Assembly (NCBI GenBank): GCA_910579175.1
Contig: CAJTTB010000022.1
Span: forward strand, 1 to 45,465
Length of the DNA stretch: 45,465 nucleotides
DNA from: an uncultured Oscillospiraceae bacterium
GTDB lineage: Bacteria; Bacillota; Clostridia; Oscillospirales; Ruminococcaceae
Reading direction: 5' to 3'
Under the pieces are notes generated by a model. It did no database searches, was not told the DNA's origin, and worked only from the letters and a program-made list of their open reading frames with translations. Position numbers and translations under genes: made by a program. Position 1 is the first letter of the stretch, and every line of letters starts with the position of its first letter. Positions 17,055-25,900 of this stretch are shown here, piece after piece.

Positions 17055-17135
17055 TCAAAGATTTCACATATTATGTAAAAAATAGAAAATAAATGTTGAT
17101 AATTATCTAAAGCGCACAATTACAGAGAAACCCTA

Positions 17136-18032
17136 TTAAATGATTGCAGCAATCATCATTGTTTCTCGTAAAGTCTGATAAATAAATGGTAAATCTGTAA
17201 TCGGTAAAGGGTTCACCCCCTTTCCAATTTCCAGTGTAAATCCAGGTCTATGTAATTTATCAATAAACCAGTCTTTAAATCCTCCGTGAGAGGCGGTTCC
17301 AGTTGGCTTTGTGATGGTATATCCGCAATAAGCAGCGAGTAAAGAAGCGATATAACAGGAGGATTTTGGCGTATGTTCTCCATATTGATAGTAGATTTCT
17401 TCTCCCTGAGAATGAAAGGCAAAGGCAGCTTGAATCGAAAAAGTTTGACAAAGGTGTACCAGCGCTTTTGTTTCTGGTTCGCTATGCGGATATTCTCCCC
17501 CATACTGTCTGGGACTTGGTCCAAAAATTCCAGCATGCTGTTCATCTTGTTTGCAAAGTGCAAAATTGGCGTCAAAATTGTGATTTAAATCAACACCACG
17601 TGCATTTGCTTGCCAGGTGGCATTTGATTGTTGTTGAATTTGTTTGACTTTTTTTTGCAGATGTTTTGCACAAATGGGTCCTTTTAACGCGATTTCTACA
17701 CCGTCAGGATTGAGCATGGGAATGACAATCACTCCCTTTTGAGCAAACTGCTGTTCTAAATTCATTCCACTTATCTGTTGTTTGGCGGCAATCACACTAC
17801 AACAGTCCTCTATAAAACGTATTAAAACCGAAGCGGTCAACCATTCCTGTCCATGAAATGCCCCCACCAACAGATTGGCAGTTTTTAAATTTCCAATTCC
17901 AACGGCAGATAATTTCCTTCCCAGAACACTTTTTCCAATCGAAAACAGTCTGATAAAAGGATATTGTTTTTTTAATTGTATTAATTTTTCCTGTAACAAT
18001 TGATATTCTGGTGGATGCTGATAAAAATCCAC
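17136..18032 (-). CDS. M14-family zinc carboxypeptidase
   Basis: 298 residues from the GTG at 18032. Metal ligands are His and Glu of GAFHGQEW (about 60/63) and the His of AFHSQGE. The substrate-binding Arg lies in NARGVDLNHNF and the catalytic Glu in TLEIGKG. This is the layout of gamma-D-glutamyl-diamino acid peptidase-like M14 enzymes that trim peptidoglycan stem peptides, and of other zinc carboxypeptidases. The GTG start is chosen for the AGGGGAG 7 nt upstream; the longer frame from ATG 18122 has no ribosome site. No signal peptide is visible, so the enzyme may be cytoplasmic and act on recycled muropeptides. Substrate unproven. Confidence 0.85.
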   Translation of the reverse strand: MDFYQHPPEYQLLQEKLIQLKKQYPFIRLFSIGKSVLGRKLSAVGIGNLKTANLLVGAFHGQEWLTASVLIRFIEDCCSVIAAKQQISGMNLEQQFAQKGVIVIPMLNPDGVEIALKGPICAKHLQKKVKQIQQQSNATWQANARGVDLNHNFDANFALCKQDEQHAGIFGPSPRQYGGEYPHSEPETKALVHLCQTFSIQAAFAFHSQGEEIYYQYGEHTPKSSCYIASLLAAYCGYTITKPTGTASHGGFKDWFIDKLHRPGFTLEIGKGVNPLPITDLPFIYQTLRETMMIAAII

Positions 18033-18121
18033 AACAACACTCCCCTTTGATTTTTCAGATAACAGACAGATATGTTTTGCCAAAATGAAAGTTTGTTTGC
18101 AATCACTTTCATTTATTGACA

Positions 18122-18150
18122 TTGAAACTATCGAAGATATATGGTATACT
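18122..18150 (+). promoter_or_regulatory. Promoter of the NUDIX-DUF815 operon
   Basis: TTGAAA (18122-18127), a 17-nt spacer and TATACT (18145-18150). Transcription would start near 18157, leaving about 195 nt of leader. Confidence 0.65.
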
Positions 18151-18161
18151 GCCTGTAAAAA

Positions 18162-18231
18162 GAATCAATTGATTCATACAAAAAGATAAATTGTCTGAAT
18201 GAAAGACAATTCAATCTATATATATTGAATT
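18162..18231 (+). promoter_or_regulatory. Cluster of inverted repeats in the NUDIX leader
   Basis: Three palindromes follow the promoter: GAATCAATTGATTC (18162-18175), ATTGTCT/AGACAAT (18190-18210), and AATTCAAT/ATTGAATT (18208-18231). The last two share bases and cannot form together. The first is a good size for a dimeric repressor operator at the transcription start. Confidence 0.4.
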
Positions 18232-18352
18232 CTTGATGAGATTATGTAATAATAAAAATGTATCTTTTTTGTTACTTGTCAATTTACTTCTCTATTACCA
18301 TTGGCATGCAAAAAAATATATGGATTTGAAATCAAAAGGGGATATGTACCAA

Positions 18353-18904
18353 ATGAAATTATCTGAAAAAACACTGTCCAGTGAACTGTTATATGAAGGG
18401 AAAATCATCAATTTATATCGGGATACAGTAGAATTAGAAAATCACACCAATGCCATGCGAGAGGTTGTACACCACCCAGGAGGTGTTAGCATTGTCGCCT
18501 TAACAGAAGACGAACAGGTATATATGGTTCGTCAATTTCGTTATCCCTATCATAAAGTCATCTTGGAAATTCCTGCAGGGAAACTTAGCCCAGGTGAAGA
18601 TCCTTTGGAATGTGGAAAAAGAGAACTGGAAGAAGAAACTGGTATGACTGCCAAACAATATGAAAATTTAGGAGACTTCTATCCCTCTGTAGGTTATGTG
18701 GATGAAGTTATTTATTGTTATTTGGCAACGGGATTAACTCCCACACAGCAACATCTAGATGAAGATGAATTTTTAGATGTGGAATTAATTCCTTTAAAAA
18801 CACTTTATCAGATGGTATTGTCAGGTGAAATTCAAGACGGAAAAACACAATCTGCCATCTTAAAGGTATACTGTAAACGCTATGGCAATTCTCGTATCAA
18901 TTGA
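18353..18904 (+). CDS. NUDIX hydrolase, ADP-ribose pyrophosphatase type
   Basis: 183 residues. The Nudix box spans GKLSPGEDPLECGKRELEEE then TGM: G-x5-E-x7-REL-x-EE-x-TG with the metal-binding Glu residues intact. It is preceded by the strand VYMVRQFRYPYHKVILEIPAG typical of NudF/YqkG ADP-ribose pyrophosphatases, which clear free ADP-ribose. The ATG at 18353 begins the conserved MKLSEKTLSSELLYEGKI; the ATG at 18344 is also possible, since AAAAGGGG lies just before it. The frame is open further upstream with a hydrophobic stretch but lacks a ribosome site there. The DUF815 gene starts 10 nt after its stop. Confidence 0.88.
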   Translation: MKLSEKTLSSELLYEGKIINLYRDTVELENHTNAMREVVHHPGGVSIVALTEDEQVYMVRQFRYPYHKVILEIPAGKLSPGEDPLECGKRELEEETGMTAKQYENLGDFYPSVGYVDEVIYCYLATGLTPTQQHLDEDEFLDVELIPLKTLYQMVLSGEIQDGKTQSAILKVYCKRYGNSRIN

Positions 18905-18914
18905 GGGGGTTATG

Positions 18915-20180
18915 ATGATACAATCTTTACTGGAGCAATTTCATGCAGTTACCATCTATCATCAAATTGCCGAACATCAGGTGGTGAAGCACCTCATTTC
19001 ACTGTTAAAGGAATTGGACAGTGATAGTCCGTGTTTTTTAATCATACTAGAACATTATAGCAGCATTTGTCGGATACTTTATCAAAGTGAATTTCAAGGA
19101 AATCTATGTGATTACCTATTGGACCAAATTTTATGCGACAACAATGTTTATACCACGCTTTGTGCAGAAGAAAACCAACAAGACATTCCCACAATCGTCG
19201 AACAAGCAGCAGCTTTTGATCTACATTTCTTTCACCAATTGTCACAGATTAGCAGCGAAATATTAAAACAAAAAATTATTTGTTGGTTTCCAGGTAAAGA
19301 GAAGTTTATCTTACAATTGCCAAGTTATGAAAATCAACAGACTATATTTCTATCCTATCAGCGATGGGGAGAACAATTGCAAGTACTCCGCGCATTTCAC
19401 CACAAACAGGGAATTTCTATTTTTGCCAAATATATTGCCTTTTATATCTCTCATCAAAATCAAATTACGCCAATCAAGCAATTTAATCCATTTCCCCTGT
19501 CTGGGCTGAAAAAATATGAATTCCAGAAAAAACAGTTAATCGATAATACACTGAGCTTTTTACATCATCAACCGGCAAATCACGCACTATTGTATGGCGA
19601 TCGAGGAACTGGAAAATCCACCATGATCAATGCCATTTTAAACGAATATTATGGGCAAGGTCTGCGCATGATTCAGATTGCAAAAGAGGATATTGTACAA
19701 CTTGAATCCATTTTAGAGCAGGTTCGCATCATTCCATTGCGCTTTATCTTCTTTATTGATGACCTTACCTTTGAAGAAAATGACGCATGTTTTAATGTGC
19801 TAAAAGCTATTTTAGAAGGTTCTTTGCGCGGAATGCCCAAAAATGTACTGATTTATGCCACAACCAATCGGCGTCACCTGATCAAAGAAACCTTTTCTTC
19901 ACGCGAAGGAAATGAACTCCATGCCAGTGATACCCGTGATGAAAATGCTTCTTTAGCAGACCGTTTTGGTTTAAATATCACCTTTATGAAACCCACCCCA
20001 GAAGAATTTATATCCATTGTGTTGGAGCTTGCAGAGGATCGTGGACTCGCATTGGATAAAGCAGTCTTATGTAAAGGCGCCAATATCTTTGCAACCAAAA
20101 AGGCAAGTCGTTCTGGTCGTATTGCAAAACAATATATTGATTATATAGAAGGGCGTGTCGCGCTCAATCTGCCCATCTAG
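18915..20180 (+). CDS. DUF815-type AAA+ ATPase
   Basis: 421 residues. The N-terminal 200 residues are helical and variable. The C-terminal half is a P-loop ATPase of the DUF815 group: YEFQKKQLIDNTLSFL, Walker A LLYGDRGTGKST (about 226-237), Walker B IFFIDDLTFEENDA, sensor 1 VLIYATTNRRHLI, and SLADRFGLNITF with the arginine-finger-like Arg. DUF815 proteins are cytosolic AAA proteins of unknown target in Clostridia. GAGGGGG sits 5 nt before the second of two tandem ATGs (18915). It is co-transcribed with the NUDIX gene and followed 13 nt later by a lipoprotein gene. Confidence 0.85.
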   Translation: MIQSLLEQFHAVTIYHQIAEHQVVKHLISLLKELDSDSPCFLIILEHYSSICRILYQSEFQGNLCDYLLDQILCDNNVYTTLCAEENQQDIPTIVEQAAAFDLHFFHQLSQISSEILKQKIICWFPGKEKFILQLPSYENQQTIFLSYQRWGEQLQVLRAFHHKQGISIFAKYIAFYISHQNQITPIKQFNPFPLSGLKKYEFQKKQLIDNTLSFLHHQPANHALLYGDRGTGKSTMINAILNEYYGQGLRMIQIAKEDIVQLESILEQVRIIPLRFIFFIDDLTFEENDACFNVLKAILEGSLRGMPKNVLIYATTNRRHLIKETFSSREGNELHASDTRDENASLADRFGLNITFMKPTPEEFISIVLELAEDRGLALDKAVLCKGANIFATKKASRSGRIAKQYIDYIEGRVALNLPI

Positions 20181-20193
20181 GAGAGAATCGCAA

Positions 20194-20691
20194 ATGATAA
20201 AAAAAGTTCGATGGTTATTATGTTTGATTGGTATTTGTATGATGTGTTCTCTAGTTGGTTGTAACATGCCAGATAAAAAAGATCCTATGAAATACTCTGA
20301 AATGGGAGCCTTTCCGGTTATTATTGGAAATACTACTTTAGAGCAGACACCAGAATCCATTGTTTGTTTATCCCCAGAAGCAGCACAGGCAATCATTGAT
20401 TTGGGATTTTCTTCAAGGCTTATTGGTATTTCCAGCGATTTCACACCACCAGAATCTTTCACACAATTGGCGGTTATGGGAACCCAACAGGCACCAGATA
20501 TACAACAAATTGTTTCGGTGGCACCCCAATTGCTTGTGACCGCCTCTCCAATTTCATCTGGAAATATGACGATTTTACAGCAGGCTGGTATAAAAGTTTT
20601 GGTATTGCCAACGGTAGAGCAACAAGACGACATCATTACAGAGTATCGCGAAATATTATCATTATTAGGCGGAAACCCCATCTTACCCTAA
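20194..20691 (+). CDS. Substrate-binding lipoprotein, N-terminal lobe only
   Basis: 165 residues. A signal peptide with lipobox LVGC (Cys about 24) anchors it outside the membrane. Residues 35-160 match the first lobe of helical-backbone periplasmic binding proteins for iron-siderophore or cobalamin uptake (BtuF/FhuD class): ESIVCLSPEAAQAIIDLGFS, LIGISSDFTPPES, and QIVSVAPQLLVTA. The protein stops after YREILSLLGGNPILP, where normal family members continue through a linker helix into a second lobe of about 130 residues. No continuation is seen in any frame downstream, so it is either a truncated gene or a single-lobe variant. AGGAGA lies 9 nt before the ATG. Confidence 0.75.
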   Translation: MIKKVRWLLCLIGICMMCSLVGCNMPDKKDPMKYSEMGAFPVIIGNTTLEQTPESIVCLSPEAAQAIIDLGFSSRLIGISSDFTPPESFTQLAVMGTQQAPDIQQIVSVAPQLLVTASPISSGNMTILQQAGIKVLVLPTVEQQDDIITEYREILSLLGGNPILP

Positions 20692-20787
20692 TCATACAAT
20701 AGAACATTGATTGTTTTGATGGGTAATAAATGAGCATATTTATTTTATTGCAAAACATTTTTTTGCAATAAAGTTGCACTCATATGA
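20692..20787 (+). other. Spacer with T-rich hairpin
   Basis: An 11-bp stem (20745-20755 with 20761-20771) lies between the lipoprotein and the next promoter. It lacks a clean trailing T-run, so it is only a possible terminator. Confidence 0.35.
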
Positions 20788-20816
20788 TTGACAAATGACT
20801 TGTTGTGTGATATAGT
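20788..20816 (+). promoter_or_regulatory. Consensus promoter of the resistance ABC-F gene
   Basis: TTGACA (20788-20793), a 17-nt spacer and TATAGT (20811-20816). Start of transcription is expected near 20823, giving a leader of about 390 nt before the ABC-F gene. Confidence 0.8.
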
Positions 20817-20847
20817 AAATCTAAATTTTTAATATTTCAGAAAAATA

Positions 20848-20931
20848 GGATATCCAGCTGATAAACATCACTTGTTTGGTGATGGAACCACTGGCAGCAT
20901 ATAGGTCTTTTTTCATGGTACCAGGATATCC
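20848..20931 (+). promoter_or_regulatory. Structured leader RNA element, three-way-junction-like
   Basis: The ends GGATATCC (20848-20855 and 20924-20931) can pair as a closing stem. Inside are the hairpin CATCAC/GTGATG (20866-20884) and GGAACCA with TGGTACC (20884-20890, 20916-20922; one mismatch). I do not recognise a known riboswitch class. A short frame (ATG 20882 to TAA 20977) also crosses it without a good ribosome site. Confidence 0.45.
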
Positions 20932-20983
20932 AAATGAATCTTATTATGAAAAAATATCTTTATCCTTTAGAGGGTAACTATAT

Positions 20984-21040
20984 ATGATTGTTATGAATTG
21001 GAGTGAGACGGATTGCGTTATATTTCTTGCTAGGAAATGA
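20984..21040 (+). CDS. Attenuator leader peptide (18 aa)
   Basis: The frame encodes MIVMNWSETDCVIFLARK. AGAGGG ends 9 nt before the ATG, a strong ribosome site that would be wasted unless translated. Its last codons (TTT CTT GCT AGG, 21023-21034) are complementary to CCAAGCAAGAAA at 21091-21102. A ribosome stalled here would therefore change downstream pairing, as in known leader-controlled resistance genes. Expression and stalling are inferred. Confidence 0.6.
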   Translation: MIVMNWSETDCVIFLARK

Positions 21041-21102
21041 TAAATATCACAATACTAAAGCAGCTAAAAAGCTGTTGGTTTTGTGTTGTGCCAAGCAAGA
21101 AA
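21023..21102 (+). promoter_or_regulatory. Leader stem that competes with the attenuator
   Basis: TTTCTTGCT (21023-21031), inside the leader peptide, pairs with AGCAAGAAA (21094-21102); GG/CC extend it across one mismatch. A small hairpin AGCAGCT/AGCTGTT lies in between. AGCAAGAAA can alternatively pair with TTTCTTGC in the terminator's right arm. Confidence 0.6.
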
Positions 21103-21157
21103 GCCATCTGTATCACTGTGTTTGAGTTGTCAGTATCATTCTGTTTATCATCAAACA

Positions 21158-21199
21158 AAGGTCTGCAAGAAATCTGCTTTCTTGCAGGCTTTTATTTTT
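21158..21199 (+). terminator. Attenuator terminator before the ABC-F gene
   Basis: CTGCAAGAAA (21163-21172) pairs with TTTCTTGCAG (21178-21187), extendable by outer A-T, G-C and G.T pairs, and is followed by CTTTTATTTTT. It lies 20 nt before the ABC-F start codon, so it must be bypassed for expression. Confidence 0.8.
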
Positions 21200-21219
21200 G
21201 ATGATTTGGAGTGATGTTG

Positions 21220-22797
21220 ATGTCTTTAATTTATATCAATCAATTGACCTTTGCTTATGATGGCAGTTATGAACCCGTTTTCGAAAATGTTTCCTTTCAA
21301 ATCGATACCAATTGGAAGTTGGGCTTCATTGGGCGAAACGGCAGAGGAAAAACCACCTTTTTAAATCTATTGCTTGGGAAATATGAATATTCTGGAACGA
21401 TTCAGGCTTCTGTACAATTTGATTACTTCCCCTTTGTGGTATCAGATCAGAATGAATTGACGTTGCAAACCATTAAAAATATCATTGCTCCCTATACCCA
21501 ATGGGAAGAGGAGATGGAGCGACTGTTACAAGACGGCTCACAAACAGCATTGGAACAGTACGAACAAGTGTTAGAAGTTTATTTGCAACATGATGGTTAT
21601 ACCATTGAAGAACTGATTGAAAAGGAAATCCGCAAATTGCAAGTAACAGTGGATACCTTAAACCGTCCCTTTTGCTCTCTCAGCAATGGGGAACGCACAA
21701 AATTGCTGCTTGCTGCCCTATTTTTAAAAAAGAATCACTTTCTATTGATAGATGAACCAACCAATCACTTGGATATGGAGGGGCGCGAAGCAGTCGCCAA
21801 CTATCTATCTGCCAAAAAGGGATTTATTTTAGTCTCTCATGACCGCTATTTTTTAGATAGGGTAATTGACCATGTACTGTCAATTAACTTAACCAATATT
21901 GAAGTGCAAAAAGGCAATTTTTCTTCTTGGAATGAAAATAAATCCCGTCAAGATGCGTTTGAACTTGCAGAAAATGAAAAGCTAAAACGAGAGGTTCATC
22001 AAATGACCGAGGCATTTGCACGCACCGCGGGTTGGTCAGAACAGATAGAGCGGTCAAAAATAGGAAATCACTTAGCAGATCGCGGTTTTATTGGTCATAA
22101 ATCCGCTAAAATGATGAAGCGTGCTAAGAGCATTGACCAACGCCGACAACGGGCGATTGACCAAAAATCACAGCTATTAAAAAATATTGAACAGGCAGAC
22201 ACCCTAAAGATGAACGTTCTGCCTTATCATAAGACAAAATTTCTGGAATTGTCCAACTTGTCTATCTATTATGGTGAAAAACAAATTCTAAAAGATATTA
22301 CATTGACTGTCAATGCAGGGGAAAGAATTGCACTGCATGGCAAAAATGGTTGTGGAAAATCCAGTTTGTTAAAATTGATTTTACAAGAGGACATTCGCCA
22401 TACAGGTCTTTTGTCTGTTGGCAGCGGGTTAAAAATATCCTATGTTTCTCAGGATACTTCCCATCTAAGTGGCAGTTTAAAGGACTATGCACAGACCCAA
22501 CAGATAGATGAGAGCTTATTCAAGACCATTTTAAGAAAATTAGATTTTACCCGTGTACAATTTGATAAAAGAATCGAAGACTTTAGCGGCGGTCAAAAAA
22601 AGAAGGCTTTATTGGCAAAAAGCCTCTCTCAACAGGCACATTTATATATCTGGGATGAACCGTTAAATTTTATCGATATTTTGTCCAGAATACAGATTGA
22701 AGAACTGCTGTTAAAATATCAACCCACGATGTTATTTGTAGAGCATGACCGCATCTTTGAGAAAAAAATTGCAACTAAAATCATAGAGCTCACATAA
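21220..22797 (+). CDS. Lsa/CplR-like ABC-F ribosomal protection protein
   Basis: 525 residues, two ABC domains and no membrane helices. Domain 1: Walker A GRNGRGKTT (38-46), signature LSNGERTK, Walker B LLIDEPTNHLD and VSHDRYF. The long inter-domain linker (AEMTEAFARTAGWSEQIE-like region, about 250-320) is the antibiotic-resistance extension that reaches the peptidyl-transferase centre. Domain 2: GKNGCGKSS, FSGGQKKK, WDEPLNFID and VEHDRIF. The opening YINQLTFAYDGSYEPVFENV and the DEPLNFID Walker B are typical of Lsa/CplR proteins that protect against lincosamides, streptogramins A and pleuromutilins. ATG 21220 is chosen for GGAG 8 nt upstream. Expression appears controlled by the attenuator ahead. 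The drug range is inferred from the family. Confidence 0.88.
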   Translation: MSLIYINQLTFAYDGSYEPVFENVSFQIDTNWKLGFIGRNGRGKTTFLNLLLGKYEYSGTIQASVQFDYFPFVVSDQNELTLQTIKNIIAPYTQWEEEMERLLQDGSQTALEQYEQVLEVYLQHDGYTIEELIEKEIRKLQVTVDTLNRPFCSLSNGERTKLLLAALFLKKNHFLLIDEPTNHLDMEGREAVANYLSAKKGFILVSHDRYFLDRVIDHVLSINLTNIEVQKGNFSSWNENKSRQDAFELAENEKLKREVHQMTEAFARTAGWSEQIERSKIGNHLADRGFIGHKSAKMMKRAKSIDQRRQRAIDQKSQLLKNIEQADTLKMNVLPYHKTKFLELSNLSIYYGEKQILKDITLTVNAGERIALHGKNGCGKSSLLKLILQEDIRHTGLLSVGSGLKISYVSQDTSHLSGSLKDYAQTQQIDESLFKTILRKLDFTRVQFDKRIEDFSGGQKKKALLAKSLSQQAHLYIWDEPLNFIDILSRIQIEELLLKYQPTMLFVEHDRIFEKKIATKIIELT

Positions 22798-22941
22798 TAT
22801 GTCTGTCACACTGCCAAGAATTCAACTCATCATAGTAGATATTCCTATTGAAATCGATTTTATCAAAATTCTATCTTCTAAATTTTTGATAAAAGATAAT
22901 CTCTATGATCTTATCAATCGAAACCTTATGGATTCACAAAG

Positions 22942-22979
22942 AAAGGAGCTAAGGAAAAATCCTTGGCTCCTTTTTATTT
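22942..22979 (+). terminator. Strong terminator of the ABC-F gene, also faces hsdR
   Basis: A 14-bp stem (22942-22955 with 22960-22973, one G.T pair), an AAAA loop and a T-rich tail on the plus strand. It ends 5 nt before the hsdR stop and can serve the convergent minus-strand operon too. Confidence 0.85.
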
Positions 22980-22983
22980 TTTG

Positions 22984-25900
22984 TTATTTTTCTTCTGGCA
23001 AATCGATTTCAAATCCTCCACTGAGAATAAAGGCACGAAGTAGCTTGTCAACTTTGATATTTACTTTGGGCAATATGATCTTTGTCCCTTCTATCTGTTG
23101 AAAGTATTCTTTTGCCCTTTCTTTGTTTACTGTCTCGTTCAGTTCATCATATCGACCAAATTCATTGATGTTGGTGGGATTCAATCGCAAATCCATCAAT
23201 TTTCGCAACATTGCTTCATCAACACCCAAGGCAACTACAATTTTACGAATTTGATCGTCTTTTGCCTTTAACTGATACTCTGTAATATAATCTCGAAGCG
23301 TTTTACCCTCTGTCAGCACCGCTTCACCCCTTTGCATATCATGGAGAAATAGATTGGCATATTTCTGTTCTTCGCTGGAAAGTGTCGCAAAGGTTTTATG
23401 TAGTTCTGTTTCTGCCTGTTCAATCGCCTCTTGTGTGACACCATTTAGATGAAGTAACTTCATATACTTGTCAAAACGAGAATTCATATAGTTGGTATCA
23501 ATCAGCCCAGTATCAATTTCAGTGATATATCCAACTAAATCATAAGGAACACCCTCGTTTTCTACCACAGGGGTATCCTTGAGTAGTTCTTTATAGCGCA
23601 GAACTAACACCAAATAGGTGTTTTCATCAAAATTCATATGAATCACTTCTTTGGTTTCAGTGTTCAAATAAGATGGTACTTCCCACCGAAAGCCTTGAAT
23701 TTTGGCAGCCTCTAAATAACTGTTAAAATCTTTAAAATCCCGTGCAAACTTTGCGCGTTCGCTTATTTCGCTTGGCAATTTTTCAAAGTTCTGAACTCCT
23801 GCTTGCGCAAACAAGTTGGAAATATCATCGAATAAATGATTTAGCTTCTTCAAATGTTCTGGAAGATGTTCCACGAACAATCCGAAAGGACTATCCCCGG
23901 AATATGCTTTTACTGCTGCATTGATATTTTGCTCCATTGTATGTGGCTTGCGATAGTATCTGATGGTTCCAAAGGGCTTATCTGGTCCAAATAGGCGATT
24001 GGTACGAGAGAATGCTTGAATGATATTTTCATATTCCAGTATCTTGTCCATATAAAGTGTATTAATCCATTTAGAATCAAAACCAGTCAACATTTGGTCT
24101 ACTACAATTAGTAAATCTATTTGTTTTTCAGGTTCATTTACAATTCGCTCATAAGGTTTCTTATGCGCCAAACGCGCTGCAATATCCTTTTTCATCTTTG
24201 CAAAAGTTGGAATGGTAAAGTCCTGACCATATTGCGTATTATAATCCTCTATGATCTCCACCAGACCAGCTTCCTTAAATGCAACGCCACCACCATTATC
24301 AATATTGGGATCAAATAGTGCAGTGACCTTTAATTCCGGTTTCATTTCTTTAAACATTCGATAATAAGCAATGGCTTCAGGAATGCTGCTGGTCGCAAAT
24401 ATTGCATGAAATTTACTGTTGCGACTTAATGTAATCCAGTTTTCTAAGATATCTTTTACAACAGTTGTGGTGTGCTCTTTTGTCTGATATTGAACACTGG
24501 GAATATAACTCTCAATTCCCTTGATATAATTTCCAGCACTATCCCGATGACCTGCCATACGGATTTGACTTGGATCCATATACTTACTGTAAATCTTGTT
24601 CTTAGCAGGGTCAGACATCGCTTCTTGTTCGTTTTTTGCCTTTGCCTTTTCCAATGCCACCACCCTGCGAACATCCTTGTCTTTAAAGGTCAATACTTTA
24701 TAGGGATCAAATCCCAAAACATTTTTATCACGGATACCATCTGCAATGCTATATCTGTGCAGTTCATCGCCAAATATAGTGGTTGTAGTGTTCTTTTTCT
24801 TCTCATTTTCCTTTTTAATCGGTGTGCCAGTAAATCCAAAGAAAATTGCTCTTGAAAAAGTGGTTTTAATGGTGATAAGCATATCTCCAAACGTAGAACG
24901 ATGGGCTTCATCGATGATAAAAACAATCCGTTTACTGTTTATGTATTCAATGTCACTCGCGTTTAATCCTCCTGCTTCGTCCTTGATATTGCTCATTTTC
25001 TGGATAGAAGTAACAATTAGCATATCCGCAGGATTGGTACTTTTTAATTTGGTGATCAATACACCTGTATTTTCTGTCGCCTGAACAGATTCATTTTCAT
25101 CCGCAAAGCCGCGGTATTCCTTTAGTGATTGTGTGCCAAGTTCAATTCTATCCATCAGAAAGATAACCTTATCAGCATCTTTAGAACTTGCAATCAATTG
25201 GGCAGATTTAAAACTGGTCATCGTTTTACCGGAACCAGTGGTGTGCCAGATATAACCGCCAAGCTGGTTGTTGCCTCCCCATTTGGTTTTAGAAACCTTA
25301 TCCGAAATGGCACTTGCTGCAAAATATTGATAGCTGCGCATAACTTTTAAAATACCGTCTGAGTCATCAGCAACCGTATAAAACCCAATCAATTGATGTG
25401 CCATTGGAATGGAAAGAAGCGTAGAGGCAACCCTATCCCATTGATTGATAGGTTCGTTGTTATAATCCGCCCAATGAAAGTAATAGTCTGGGTTGAATTT
25501 TCCATCAGGTCCCGGATTGGCGAAATATACAGTCTCATCGGGTTCCATTGCAATAAAAATCTGGACCAATGAAAATAACCCGCTAAAAATACCCTCATGC
25601 GCATATTTTTCAATCTGGTTGTATGCTTGGCTCACTGGAATGCCACTTTTCTTCAATTCAATATGAATCACTGGCATACCGTTGATCAGTAACATCAAAT
25701 CTCCACGGCGGTTGTTGAGTATCTTGGATTTGGTTGGAAATTTAGGTTGTTGGACAATTTGATAACGACTTTGACCTGCGGCAATTTCACGACGGTCATA
25801 AATTTTTAAACTGACCTCTTTGCCAAGATGAAGTTTATCATCTGGGTTATCCCTAACAATCGACACACTTTTCCCATTGATAAAACCATTTAATTTCAAA

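Noticed and set aside
22799..23101. 100-aa frame after the resistance ABC-F gene
   Set aside because: It has no ribosome site, reads through the terminator hairpin and into antisense hsdR.
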